DNA from: Methanoregula sp.
Lineage (GTDB): Archaea; Halobacteriota; Methanomicrobia; Methanomicrobiales; Methanospirillaceae
NCBI RefSeq assembly: GCF_028712425.1
Contig: NZ_JAQTQD010000005.1
Location: forward strand, 89,607 to 153,606
Length of the DNA stretch: 64,000 nt
Reading direction: 5' to 3'
Positions 26,046-34,339 of this stretch are shown piece after piece (the stretch's first letter is position 1; every line of letters starts with the position of its first letter). The notes under the pieces are model-generated. The model ran no database searches. It was not told the origin of the DNA and was given only the letters and a program-made list of their open reading frames with translations. A program made the position numbers and the translations under genes.

Positions 26046-26987
26046 ATGGACGCATACGAGCGTGTTACCCGGAACATTGTCGAAGTCGTCACCGATGACG
26101 ATCTCCGGGCGCTTCTTTCACAGCCGACAAAACGGGTCTATGCCGGCTACGAGCCGAGCGGTGAGATCCACCTCGGCCACCTTGTCACGATCAATAAACT
26201 GGTCGACCTCCAGGCAGCGGGTTTCGAGGTCACCGTTCTGCTCGCAGACCTCCACGCGTTCCTGAACCGGAAGGGGACGATGGAGAAGGTCCGCGAACTG
26301 GCCGACTACAATAAGCGCTGCTTCGAGGGGCTGGGGCTGAAGAGCGTAAAGTATGTTCTCGGATCCGAGTTCCAGCTCGACCGGGAATACCAGCTGCTGG
26401 TGCTCCGGCTTGCGCAGGAGATCACCCTGAACCGGGCAACGCGGAGCATGGACGAGGTCGGCCGGCAGATGGACGCCCCCACGGTCTCCCAGATGATCTA
26501 CCCCATCATGCAGGCTGCCGATATCGCCCTGCTGGGTGCCGACGCTGCGGTGGGGGGCATCGACCAGCGGAAGATCCACATGCTTGCCCGGGAGCACCTC
26601 ATTAACTTCGGGTACAAGGCTCCTGTCTGCATCCACACCCCGATCCTGAACGGGCTGGACGGCAAGAAGATGTCGTCATCGCAGGGGAACTACATCTCCG
26701 TTGCTGATACCGAAGACGAGATCCGGAAGAAATGCCAGAAGGCGTTCTGTCCCCCTGAAATTGCAGACAATCCCATTCTCCAGATCTTCCAGCACCACGT
26801 CTTCCCCCGGCTCCCGGAGATCACCATCAAGCGGCCGGAGAAGTTCGGCGGAGACCGCTCGTTTGGCAGCTATGCCGATCTCGAAGCGGCCTATGGGAAA
26901 GCCGAGATCCACCCGCTCGATCTCAAGAAGGCCTGCGGAGAATCCCTCGTCGAGATCCTTGCACCCGTCCGTGACTATATCCAGTGA
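26046..26987 (+). CDS. tyrS: Tyrosyl-tRNA synthetase
   Basis: A 313-residue class I synthetase of the archaeal/eukaryal TyrRS type. HLGH (42-45) is the HIGH motif and KMSSS is at 208-212. YEPSGEIHLGH and MQAADIALLGADAAVGGIDQRKIHMLARE are typical for TyrRS, the latter carrying tyrosine-pocket residues. The protein lacks the bacterial C-terminal S4-like domain, as expected. The ATG at 26046 was chosen by family length and lies after the gap stop; the upstream in-frame ATG at 25950 is inside gap. Confidence 0.92.
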   Translation: MDAYERVTRNIVEVVTDDDLRALLSQPTKRVYAGYEPSGEIHLGHLVTINKLVDLQAAGFEVTVLLADLHAFLNRKGTMEKVRELADYNKRCFEGLGLKSVKYVLGSEFQLDREYQLLVLRLAQEITLNRATRSMDEVGRQMDAPTVSQMIYPIMQAADIALLGADAAVGGIDQRKIHMLAREHLINFGYKAPVCIHTPILNGLDGKKMSSSQGNYISVADTEDEIRKKCQKAFCPPEIADNPILQIFQHHVFPRLPEITIKRPEKFGGDRSFGSYADLEAAYGKAEIHPLDLKKACGESLVEILAPVRDYIQ

Positions 26988-27019
26988 ACTGCAGGACATG
27001 AGAATACCGGTGGCACCAC

Positions 27020-27808
27020 GTGAAAAAGGAGACAAACATCGACAAAAAACTGGAGCGGTTCGACCAGAAGCTCGAAGAGATGGGCATCCGTATCAAGGAT
27101 GCCAATGATCTCAAAGTGAGGGATGATGTCTTCGATGAGATCACCCTTCTTTCCCTGTACAAACTCGTCCACAAGAAATGGCTCTCGGTTCTCGGGGGAT
27201 CGATCAGCACCGGCAAGGAAGCAAACGTCTTCTATGGTGAGCGTGACGGGGTTCCTATCGCCATCAAGATCTACCGGATCCGCACAGCGAATTTCACGAC
27301 CATGAGCTCGTACATCGTCGGCGACAGGAGGTTTTCGCACGTCAAGAAGGCAAAGAAAGAGCTGATCTTTGCCTGGACCCGGAAGGAGTTCTCCAATCTT
27401 GCCCGGGCGCGGGAGGCGGGCGTTGCCGTGCCGGAACCGTTTGTCTGGGACCGGAATATCCTGATCATGTCGTTCATGGGCGAGGGAGAGACTCCCTGGC
27501 CTCAGATCCGGAATGCACACCTGCCGGACCCGGCGGATACCTATGCCCGGATTATCAGCGATATTGATACCTTGTACAACAAGGCTGAACTGGTCCATGC
27601 TGACTTAAGCGAGTTCAATATATTGTACGGAGACCAACCATATCTCATAGACATGGGCCAGTCGGTCACCCGCGATCATCCCCGTGCCCTGCCGTTCCTG
27701 ATGAGGGACATCAAAAATATCAACCGGTTTTTCAAAAACCGCTGCGAGACCCGGGATGAGGTCGAGGTCTTCAATGCCGTGACCGGATTGAATGTTGCAG
27801 AGCCATGA
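27020..27808 (+). CDS. rio1: Rio1-type serine/threonine protein kinase
   Basis: A 262-residue RIO kinase. It has the RIO1-type phosphate loop GGSISTGKEANVFYG (about 58-72), the catalytic VHADLSEFNIL and the metal-binding LIDMGQSV instead of DFG. RIO kinases/ATPases act in late small-subunit ribosome maturation. The next gene encodes a Dim2-like KH protein, another 40S/30S maturation factor, 54 bases downstream, a conserved archaeal pairing. The start is GTG, preceded by GGTGG. Confidence 0.9.
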   Translation: MKKETNIDKKLERFDQKLEEMGIRIKDANDLKVRDDVFDEITLLSLYKLVHKKWLSVLGGSISTGKEANVFYGERDGVPIAIKIYRIRTANFTTMSSYIVGDRRFSHVKKAKKELIFAWTRKEFSNLARAREAGVAVPEPFVWDRNILIMSFMGEGETPWPQIRNAHLPDPADTYARIISDIDTLYNKAELVHADLSEFNILYGDQPYLIDMGQSVTRDHPRALPFLMRDIKNINRFFKNRCETRDEVEVFNAVTGLNVAEP

Positions 27809-27862
27809 TGCCGGCCTGGAGCGCCCTATGAACCACCACACCGTACAAGGGAGAGATACGCT

Positions 27863-28408
27863 ATGATGCAGGAGATAAAAATCGCCGGAAACAGGGTTGG
27901 CGTGCTGATTGGAAAGGGCGGCGCCACCAAAAAGGAGCTGGAGACAAAGACCCACACTACCATCACCATCGACAGCAAGGAAGGCCTCGTCAAGGTTGAA
28001 GGGAGCGACGAGAACACCGTCTCGCTCCTCAGGGCTGTTGAGATCGTCAATGCCATCAACCGCGGGTTCTCGCCCGAGCGGGCGTTTGAGATGATCGAGG
28101 ACGAGGACCTCCTCCTTGAAGTGATCGACCTTGCCGGTATGGCAGACAATCCCCGCCAGCTTGACCGTCTCAGGGGGCGGATCATCGGCAAGGACGGCCG
28201 GGCCCGCGAACAGATCGAGGACATGACCGACGTCGAAATCTCGGTGTTTGGCAAGACCGTCGCCCTGATCGGGTATCCCGAGCAGCTCAAGACCGCCCGG
28301 GCAGCCGTGGATATGCTCATCGAGGGGGTTCCCCATGAGAACGTCTTTGCGTTTCTTGACCGGAAGAAGAAAGAGGCCAAACAGGACATGATCAGCTACT
28401 ATTACTGA
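27863..28408 (+). CDS. KH-domain RNA-processing protein (Dim2/Pno1-like)
   Basis: A 181-residue protein with two KH domains: GxxG loops are in VLIGKGGATKKELE (about 13-26) and in RIIGKDGRAREQIE (about 109-122). This is the archaeal Dim2/Pno1 type, which binds the 3' end of small-subunit rRNA and cooperates with Nob1 and Rio1. Gene order after rio1 supports this. ATG codons at 27863 and 27866 are both possible; GGGAGAG precedes them. Confidence 0.87.
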   Translation: MMQEIKIAGNRVGVLIGKGGATKKELETKTHTTITIDSKEGLVKVEGSDENTVSLLRAVEIVNAINRGFSPERAFEMIEDEDLLLEVIDLAGMADNPRQLDRLRGRIIGKDGRAREQIEDMTDVEISVFGKTVALIGYPEQLKTARAAVDMLIEGVPHENVFAFLDRKKKEAKQDMISYYY

Positions 28409-28433
28409 GGATTTCCAAAAACAGAATTTCGTA

Positions 28434-28443
28434 TTTATGTATA
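28434..28443 (+). promoter_or_regulatory. Probable hel308 promoter
   Basis: TTTATGTATA lies in an AT-rich stretch after the KH gene. Transcription from about 28467 would give an 88-base leader containing the ORB-like box at 28517. Confidence 0.45.
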
Positions 28444-28516
28444 TTGGTGCATTTCCTGTGGAAAATAATTTGATTAAAAGGTTAGATTTCTCAAAAAGAA
28501 CTGAAATATCGGCTTT

Positions 28517-28536
28517 TTTCAGTGGAATTAAAGGGG
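28517..28536 (+). promoter_or_regulatory. ORB-like box upstream of hel308
   Basis: TTTCAGTGGAATTAAAGGGG matches 13 of 16 defined positions of the consensus CTCCAnnnGAAAyAArGGGG made from the three boxes upstream of orc1 in this window, including the intact G-string. It ends 18 bases before the hel308 ATG. It may be an Orc1-binding site or chance. Confidence 0.35.
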
Positions 28537-28554
28537 TCATTTCCAGGGTGTGAC

Positions 28555-30717
28555 ATGCAGATATCTGAGCTCCCCCTTCCGGAAAACCTGAAACAGCAGT
28601 ACCTTGCAAAGGGAATGCTGGAGCTCTACCCGCCCCAGGCAGAATGCGTTGAGCGGGGGATGTTCGAGGGCAAGAATCTGCTCGTTGCCATCCCCACCGC
28701 AAGCGGCAAGACGCTCATCGCCGAGATGGCAATGCACAGCCATATTGCGCGGGGAGGGAAGTGCCTTTATATCGTCCCCCTCAAAGCGCTGGCAGGTGAG
28801 AAGTTCGAGGAGTTTGGCAACAAGGGCGTCCGCGTTGGGATTGCCACCGGTGACTTCGACCGGCGGGATGATACCCTGGGGAAAAACGACATCGTCGTTG
28901 CTACGAGCGAGAAGGTCGACTCCCTCCTGCGCAACAATGCCCGGTGGATTGCAGACATCACGCTCCTTGTTATCGACGAGGTCCACCTCATTGATTCCGA
29001 ACGCCGCGGGCCGGTGGTCGAGATGGTCATAGCGAAGATGCGACACCGGAACCCGGCCATGCAGGTGATCGGGCTCTCGGCCACCGTCGGCAATCCCAAA
29101 ATCCTTGCCGGGTGGCTGGATGCGGAACTGGTCACCAGCACGTGGCGACCGGTCGACCTCCGGCAGGGTGTTTTCTGCAATGACCGGATCCACTTCCGGG
29201 AGGGCGAGCGCCGGGTTAAGGTGGTTTCAAAGAACTTCGATGACATCAATCTCTGCCTGGATACCATTGCCGAGGGGGGCCAGTGCCTGGTCTTTGTCTC
29301 ATCGCGCCGCAATGCCGAGGCCTTTGCGAAACGAGCTGCCGGGGCGATCAAGAGCGAGGACCCGGGCCTGAAAGAGTCTGCACAGGAACTGGAGAAGACC
29401 GCCGAGACCGAGATGGGCAAGACGCTTGCCGCCTGTGTTGCCCGGGGGGCAGCATTCCACCATGCCGGGCTCAGCCGGCCGGAGCGGGCGATTGTCGAGG
29501 CGGGATTCCGCAACGGCCTGATCAAGTGCATCTCCTCAACCCCGACACTTGCCGCGGGGCTGAACCTCCCTGCCCGCCGGGTGATCATCCGCGATTACCT
29601 CCGGTTTGCCGCCGGCGAGGGCATGCAGCCGATCCCCGCAAGCGAGTACCACCAGATGGCGGGGAGGGCCGGCAGGCCCCGGCTGGACCCTTATGGTGAG
29701 GCAGTGCTCATTGCAAAGGACGAGGGGCAGGTCGAAGAGCTGTTCGAGTACTACATCGATGCACCCCCCGAAGAGGTCCACTCGAAGATTGCCGAGCCGA
29801 CCGCGCTCTACACCCATGTGCTCTCCCTCATCGCCTCCGGGTTTGCGGGCACGCGAAACGAGCTCCTCTCCTTCATGGACAGGAGTTTTTACGTCCACGA
29901 GCACCGGCAGGGCAGGCTGATGCAGAAGGCGGTCGATGCCGCACTGAAATTCCTTGTTGACAATGATATGATCCTCGAGGTTGGCGAGCACCTCGGGTCC
30001 TCGGAGTTCGGCACCCTGGTATCGAGGCTGTATATTGATCCCCGGAGCGCCGCCCTGATCGTTTCCACCCTCAGGAAAACAAAAGACTATTCCGATACCG
30101 GGCTGCTCCACCTCATCTGCAGCACACCGGACATGCCCCGGCTCTATGTCCGTAACGCGGACCGCGGTGCCCTCGACAGGATGCTGGACGAGCATGAAGG
30201 CGAGCTCTGGCTTGAGATGCCTTATGAGGAGGAGGATCAGGAAGAGTACTACCGGTCTCTCAAGACGGCGATGCTCCTCTCGGACTGGGCTGACGAGATG
30301 CCCGATGCCCGGATCTGCGAACGGTACTCTGTTGGGCCGGGGGATGTGTACGGTATGGTGGAGAGTGTGAACTGGCTGCTGCATGCCAGCGGGGAACTCG
30401 CCCGTATGTTCGCCGGGACCTTCCATCCCAGGATCCGCGAGTTCGAGACCTGCATGAAGAACGGGATACGGCGCGAGCTCCTCCCGCTCGTGAAGCTCCG
30501 GGGAATCGGGCGTGTCCGTGCCCGCCGGCTCTTCAACAACGGCATCACCTCCCCCGAGGCGGTCCTTGATGCGGGGATCGGGGCAGTGACAAAGCTGATC
30601 GGGAGGGGTATTGCCGAGCAGGTGTTCGCCCAGCTGGAACGATCGGGGCGGGGCTTGTCTGTACAGGCTGAAGAAGATACCCCGGCAGGACAGTCAACGC
30701 TCTCTCATTTCGGGTGA
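28555..30717 (+). CDS. hel308: Hel308 DNA helicase
   Basis: A 720-residue superfamily 2 helicase. Walker A is TASGKT (48-53), the DEAH-like box is DEVH (141-144), and motif VI is [10 protein letters not shown]. After the two RecA domains come the winged-helix, ratchet and C-terminal helix-hairpin-helix parts ([20 protein letters not shown]), as in Hel308. The C-terminus ends in a short QSTLSHFG peptide that could contact PCNA or RPA. It unwinds lagging strands at stalled forks. ATG at 28555 preferred to GTG at 28522. cgi121 follows by four bases. Confidence 0.93.
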   Translation: MQISELPLPENLKQQYLAKGMLELYPPQAECVERGMFEGKNLLVAIPTASGKTLIAEMAMHSHIARGGKCLYIVPLKALAGEKFEEFGNKGVRVGIATGDFDRRDDTLGKNDIVVATSEKVDSLLRNNARWIADITLLVIDEVHLIDSERRGPVVEMVIAKMRHRNPAMQVIGLSATVGNPKILAGWLDAELVTSTWRPVDLRQGVFCNDRIHFREGERRVKVVSKNFDDINLCLDTIAEGGQCLVFVSSRRNAEAFAKRAAGAIKSEDPGLKESAQELEKTAETEMGKTLAACVARGAAFHHAGLSRPERAIVEAGFRNGLIKCISSTPTLAAGLNLPARRVIIRDYLRFAAGEGMQPIPASEYHQMAGRAGRPRLDPYGEAVLIAKDEGQVEELFEYYIDAPPEEVHSKIAEPTALYTHVLSLIASGFAGTRNELLSFMDRSFYVHEHRQGRLMQKAVDAALKFLVDNDMILEVGEHLGSSEFGTLVSRLYIDPRSAALIVSTLRKTKDYSDTGLLHLICSTPDMPRLYVRNADRGALDRMLDEHEGELWLEMPYEEEDQEEYYRSLKTAMLLSDWADEMPDARICERYSVGPGDVYGMVESVNWLLHASGELARMFAGTFHPRIREFETCMKNGIRRELLPLVKLRGIGRVRARRLFNNGITSPEAVLDAGIGAVTKLIGRGIAEQVFAQLERSGRGLSVQAEEDTPAGQSTLSHFG

Positions 30718-30721
30718 TTGT

Positions 30722-31249
30722 ATGGATAGCTCTGAAAACCCCTGTGAAATCCGGGCTGCCCTGTGCTTTATTACGGATAAGGCGGAATTTCTCCTCCGGC
30801 TAAAAGAGGTGTCCCGGCAGTTTCAAGCCCACATCATCTGCTTCAATGCCGATATGCTCGCAGGAAGACGACATGCGGAGATGGCCGTGTATCATGCAGT
30901 CCGTTCATTTGAGCGGGGGGATTCGATCTCAAATACCCTTGAGATGGAGGCACTCCTCTATGCGGCAGGGTCACGGCAGTGCAATGTCGGCGCATCGTTC
31001 GGGATCCACAATGGTGAGAACCATCTCTGGATCTGCTGTATTCCCAGCCCGGAGGGCGTCTGGCAGGCCCTTGAGCGGGAGTTCTCATTCCTGCAGGACA
31101 ATTCCTGGGATCAAATCAACGGGGAAAAACGGGATCTCCTCATGAAGTTGTTCAGGATCCCGCAAACGGAGCTTGCGTCCCTTGAGAGCCCCTGCCGGAT
31201 CCGTGATCTGGTCCTTGAACGTGTTGCCCTGCTTGAGGTCCTGCGATAA
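30722..31249 (+). CDS. cgi121: KEOPS complex subunit Cgi121
   Basis: A 175-residue Cgi121 protein. The best conserved region is FNADMLAGRRHAEMAVYHAV (about 39-58) followed by TLEMEALLYAAGSRQCNVGASFGI, which includes the surface that binds the Bud32 kinase and the tRNA 3' end. KEOPS makes N6-threonylcarbamoyladenosine at tRNA position 37. It starts four bases after the hel308 stop, so the two are cotranscribed. The ATG at 30722 is chosen; upstream in-frame codons lie inside hel308. Confidence 0.88.
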   Translation: MDSSENPCEIRAALCFITDKAEFLLRLKEVSRQFQAHIICFNADMLAGRRHAEMAVYHAVRSFERGDSISNTLEMEALLYAAGSRQCNVGASFGIHNGENHLWICCIPSPEGVWQALEREFSFLQDNSWDQINGEKRDLLMKLFRIPQTELASLESPCRIRDLVLERVALLEVLR

Positions 31250-31326
31250 TCCGTATGGATTGTCCGGACTGAACCGGCATTCTGATCGGGCCTGTTTCCG
31301 TTCAACGCATCTTTCACTGTATCTGG

Positions 31327-31815
31327 TTACAGGTTTGCATGAGAGAGGATATGGGTAATTTCCGGAACTATCAGTTCGGTTGTTGCAAGAGTTACTGCGG
31401 GGGTGGAGCCGGGAATACAGAAGATTGCGTTTCCCTTACATATCCCGGCCACTGCGCGGGTGAGCATCGCGGCCGTACCAATCTGCTGGATACTTTTCAT
31501 CCGGAAGAATTCACCGAATCCCTCGATCCGTTTTTCCAGGAGCGGTGAGATCGCCTCTATCGTGCAGTCATCGTGGGTCAGGCCGGTCCCCCCGTTGATG
31601 ATAATGCAGTTAGCCTGTTTCATTGCCTGGAACCAGGCATCGCGGATGTCCTCGATCCGGTCGGGAACGATGGTATAATAGGTAACGAGAAAATTCTTGT
31701 CCTCAAGGATCTGCCTGATTGTTTTTCCGCTGGTGTCGTTTTCCCGGGTTCTTGTAGTGGAGACGGTGATGATGGCTGCTGTAATTTCAAGGGACCGGGC
31801 ATGGGCGTGGCTCAT
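31327..31815 (-). CDS. moaB: MoaB/MogA-family molybdopterin biosynthesis protein
   Basis: A 162-residue protein with the MPT-binding signature NGGTGLTHDD (74-83), FGEFFRMKSIQQIGTAAMLTRA and PGSTPAV, diagnostic of the MoaB/Mog adenylyltransferase fold. It adenylates molybdopterin before metal insertion. Methanogens need tungsto- or molybdopterin for formylmethanofuran dehydrogenase and formate dehydrogenase. Convergent with cgi121; its 5' end faces the origin region. Confidence 0.9.
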   Translation of the reverse strand: MSHAHARSLEITAAIITVSTTRTRENDTSGKTIRQILEDKNFLVTYYTIVPDRIEDIRDAWFQAMKQANCIIINGGTGLTHDDCTIEAISPLLEKRIEGFGEFFRMKSIQQIGTAAMLTRAVAGICKGNAIFCIPGSTPAVTLATTELIVPEITHILSHANL

Positions 31816-32075
31816 AATACTCTGATGTTATCTGTCCCGGATTAAGAGAATTCTGGATTGGTTTGAAGGAATTGCTCGCGCTGCCTGAATCCGTTTCGTA
31901 TTTTTTCCAGTTTTTCCTGCAGGATTATCCCGGAAAATTTCCGTGATTGGTGATAAATCCTGCCAAAAGGTAACTTCTCCCGTGGAAGAAGATTGGGAAA
32001 AGAGGGATTATTAGTAATCCTCTTCCATTAAAACTGGTTTTTTTCTGATGAGCTTATTATTGTCAATAGCCGGGA

Positions 32076-32095
32076 CCCCTTTGTTTCTTCTGGAG
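32076..32095 (-). promoter_or_regulatory. Origin recognition box A
   Basis: Read on the minus strand, CTCCAGAAGAAACAAAGGGG fits the archaeal ORB pattern of a short dyad followed by an A-rich spacer and a G-string. Its orientation is opposite to boxes B and C, as in origins where Orc1 molecules face each other across the unwinding element. Confidence 0.6.
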
Positions 32096-32261
32096 TAGCT
32101 TTTGGCAGGTCCGGCATCTAATCATTGTGCGGACCGATACAGGACTTTGGGTTGCGATCATTGCCAGGCCATTCCGTTTGTTTTATATAGTATTAAAGAT
32201 ATATTGTGAAATGGCTGTTATTTTCAAAATATCAACAAAACAGGTGTTGATGTTATTTTTG

Positions 32262-32281
32262 CTCCACAGGAAATAAAGGGG
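32262..32281 (+). promoter_or_regulatory. Origin recognition box B
   Basis: CTCCACAGGAAATAAAGGGG is a near-canonical ORB: it shares CTCCA, GAAAyAA and the GGGG string with boxes A and C. It borders the AT-rich stretch. Confidence 0.65.
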
Positions 32282-32445
32282 TCTCCCCCACAACACTATT
32301 AAATCCTCTGTTACATTGCTCGGCAATATCGGAGTAAACATTAGTGTTAAAGATGTAAAGAATCAACAGGAATTGAAATTAAAAAAACCCAAAAAATTTT
32401 GCGTCAATTCAATCCAAATTAAAAAAGAACGAATAATCACGCGAT

Positions 32446-32465
32446 CTCCATTGGAAATAAGGGGG
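32446..32465 (+). promoter_or_regulatory. Origin recognition box C at the orc1 promoter
   Basis: CTCCATTGGAAATAAGGGGG is the third ORB-like box. Its G-string abuts the TATA element at 32466, so Orc1 bound here should block or alter transcription of its own gene. Confidence 0.6.
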
Positions 32466-32476
32466 TTTATAAACCC
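32463..32476 (+). promoter_or_regulatory. orc1 promoter with 14-bp palindrome
   Basis: GGGTTTATAAACCC is a perfect palindrome whose centre TTTATAAA (32466-32473) is a strong TATA box. Predicted transcription starts near 32495, about 40 bases before the orc1 start. Confidence 0.6.
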
Positions 32477-32536
32477 TCACCCAAACCGATCGTTATTTAG
32501 TCTTAACTCACTAATCCTCAGCTCCTCAGTGTGACT

Positions 32537-33832
32537 ATGCCGGAAACAGATGACCCCTCAACGGGACTATTCAAAAAATATCTCACCAATAATCGCATTT
32601 TTAAAGACCGGGAAGTACTGCGGCACTCCTACCGCCCCCAGATTCTGCCACACAGGAAACCCCAGATCGATGAAGTGGCCTCCATTCTTGCCCCCTCCCT
32701 GCGAAATGAGACCCCCTCCAATATTCTCATCTACGGTAAGACAGGAACTGGTAAGACGGCGTGTGTCCGGTTTGTCGGCTCGGAGCTTGAAAAGGCGAGC
32801 AGCAAGATGGGGACGCTTTGCAGGATTGTGCACCTGAATTGTGAAGTGATCGATACCCAGTACCGGGTCCTGGCCCAGATCGCAAAATGCCTCGATGTAG
32901 TCGATGAGATGTCGAGTGACAAGACCCGGACCCACATCCCGATGACCGGGTGGCCGACCGACCAGGTGTATGCCGAACTGAAGAATCAGCTGGAGGCCGG
33001 TGGCGGGGTCCTTGTCATCGTCCTTGACGAAATCGACAAACTTGTTAAGAAGAGTGGTGATGACACCCTCTACAATCTGACAAGGATCAATGCCGATCTG
33101 AAAAATTCTAAGGTATCCATTATCGGCATCTCCAACGACCTGAGCTTCAAGGATTTTCTGGACCCCCGCGTCCTCTCCTCCCTCTCTGAGGAAGAGATCG
33201 TATTCCCCCCGTATAACGCGCCCCAGCTGGTGGACATCCTTGCCCAGCGCGCCGAGCAGGCGTTTGTCGCCGGTGCAATCGCCGAAGGGGTAATCCCGCT
33301 CTGCTCAGCACTTGCCGCACAGGAGCATGGCGATGCACGGCGGGCACTCGACCTCTTCCGGATTTCCGGGGAGCTTGCTGACCGGGATGAGGTGTCCAAA
33401 CAGGTGACGGAAGCGCATGTCAAGCAGGCTCAGGCCAAGATCGAGACCGACAGCATGATAGAGTGTATCGCAACGCTGCCAACCCAGAGCAAGCTGATCC
33501 TGTATTCCATGCTCATCCTGGAACAGCTGGGACAGAATATCTTTACGAGCGGCGAAGTCTCACGTATATATCAGGACATCGCCCCGAGCATCGAGCTCGA
33601 TGTGCTCACCCACCGGAGGATAACCGACCTGATCTCCGAGCTGAATATGCTCGGCGTCATCAACACCCGTGTCGTGAGCCGCGGGCGGTACGGCAGGACC
33701 AAGGAGATGTGGTTCGATGCCAACACGGGCAAGATCCGCGAGGTCGTTTTAAAGGACACGCGTCTCAACGGCCTCAAGGATCTCGATGTCTCCCAGATGG
33801 AAGCCAAGTGGCTCAAGACCTGGTTCAGGTGA
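32537..33832 (+). CDS. orc1: Orc1/Cdc6 replication initiator
   Basis: A 431-residue AAA+ initiator. Walker A is GKTGTGKT (67-74), Walker B is VLDEIDK (about 160-166), and sensor 2 lies in HGDARRALDLFR. A C-terminal winged-helix domain (about 320-431) completes the family architecture; this domain and the ISM of the AAA+ domain contact ORB DNA. GTG at 32531 is an alternative start adding two residues. The ORB-containing region upstream supports its role as initiator of this origin. The Lrp gene begins three bases after its stop. Confidence 0.94.
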   Translation: MPETDDPSTGLFKKYLTNNRIFKDREVLRHSYRPQILPHRKPQIDEVASILAPSLRNETPSNILIYGKTGTGKTACVRFVGSELEKASSKMGTLCRIVHLNCEVIDTQYRVLAQIAKCLDVVDEMSSDKTRTHIPMTGWPTDQVYAELKNQLEAGGGVLVIVLDEIDKLVKKSGDDTLYNLTRINADLKNSKVSIIGISNDLSFKDFLDPRVLSSLSEEEIVFPPYNAPQLVDILAQRAEQAFVAGAIAEGVIPLCSALAAQEHGDARRALDLFRISGELADRDEVSKQVTEAHVKQAQAKIETDSMIECIATLPTQSKLILYSMLILEQLGQNIFTSGEVSRIYQDIAPSIELDVLTHRRITDLISELNMLGVINTRVVSRGRYGRTKEMWFDANTGKIREVVLKDTRLNGLKDLDVSQMEAKWLKTWFR

Positions 33833-33835
33833 ACT

Positions 33836-34330
33836 ATGACGGATGAAAAGGATCTCGAGCTCCTCCGCATCCTGGAGGAGAACAGCCGGCTGTCGACAGA
33901 AGAAATAGCGACTATGACCAGCCTCGCCGCAGCCGAGGTTGCACGCCGTATCGGGGCCCTTGAAGCCGCCCAGGTCATCAAACGCTACTCAACGGTAGTC
34001 AACTGGGAGAAAGCCGGAAACGGGGAGGTCTCGGCCATCATCGAGCTGAAAGTGAGCCCCGAGCGCGATTTCGGGTACGACCGGATTGCCGAACGCCTGT
34101 CACGGTTCCGCCAGGTCAGGAGCCTGCGCCTCATCACCGGTACCTATGACCTCCAGCTCATTGTTTCCGGGAAGAATATGCAGGAAGTGTCACGGTTTGT
34201 CTCCGAGCATGTGGCCCCCATGGACCGGATCCGCGAGACGGCCACGCACATTATCATGAAGTCGTACAAGGAGAACGGCAATGCCTTCTTCGAACAGCCG
34301 GAGACGGAACGTCTTCCCTACTGCCCGTGA
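33836..34330 (+). CDS. Lrp/AsnC family transcriptional regulator
   Basis: A 164-residue Lrp/AsnC protein: N-terminal helix-turn-helix (about 5-50, LELLRILEENSRLSTEEIA) and a C-terminal RAM ligand-binding domain (about 65-150) ending in ATHIIMKSYKENG. It starts three bases after orc1 and is followed nine bases later by an aminotransferase gene, a common archaeal pairing in which the regulator senses an amino acid and controls the enzyme. No dedicated promoter is visible. Confidence 0.88.
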   Translation: MTDEKDLELLRILEENSRLSTEEIATMTSLAAAEVARRIGALEAAQVIKRYSTVVNWEKAGNGEVSAIIELKVSPERDFGYDRIAERLSRFRQVRSLRLITGTYDLQLIVSGKNMQEVSRFVSEHVAPMDRIRETATHIIMKSYKENGNAFFEQPETERLPYCP

Positions 34331-34339
34331 GGTGCCGGA

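Larger units (their letters stand above)
31816..32536. other. Probable replication origin (oriC)
   Basis: A 720-base AT-rich, gene-free region directly upstream of orc1/cdc6, the usual place for archaeal origins. It holds three ORB-like boxes about 185 bases apart (32076-32095 minus; 32262-32281 and 32446-32465 plus). An especially AT-rich stretch at about 32175-32260 lies between the two opposed boxes and is a candidate unwinding element. An imperfect dyad GGATTA-ttag-TAATCC is at 32005-32020. Short ORFs here have no family resemblance. Confidence 0.7.

Noticed and set aside
32316..32534. 72-codon frame inside the origin region
   Set aside because: Lys/Asn/Ser-rich translation of AT-rich DNA that contains ORB box C and the orc1 promoter.
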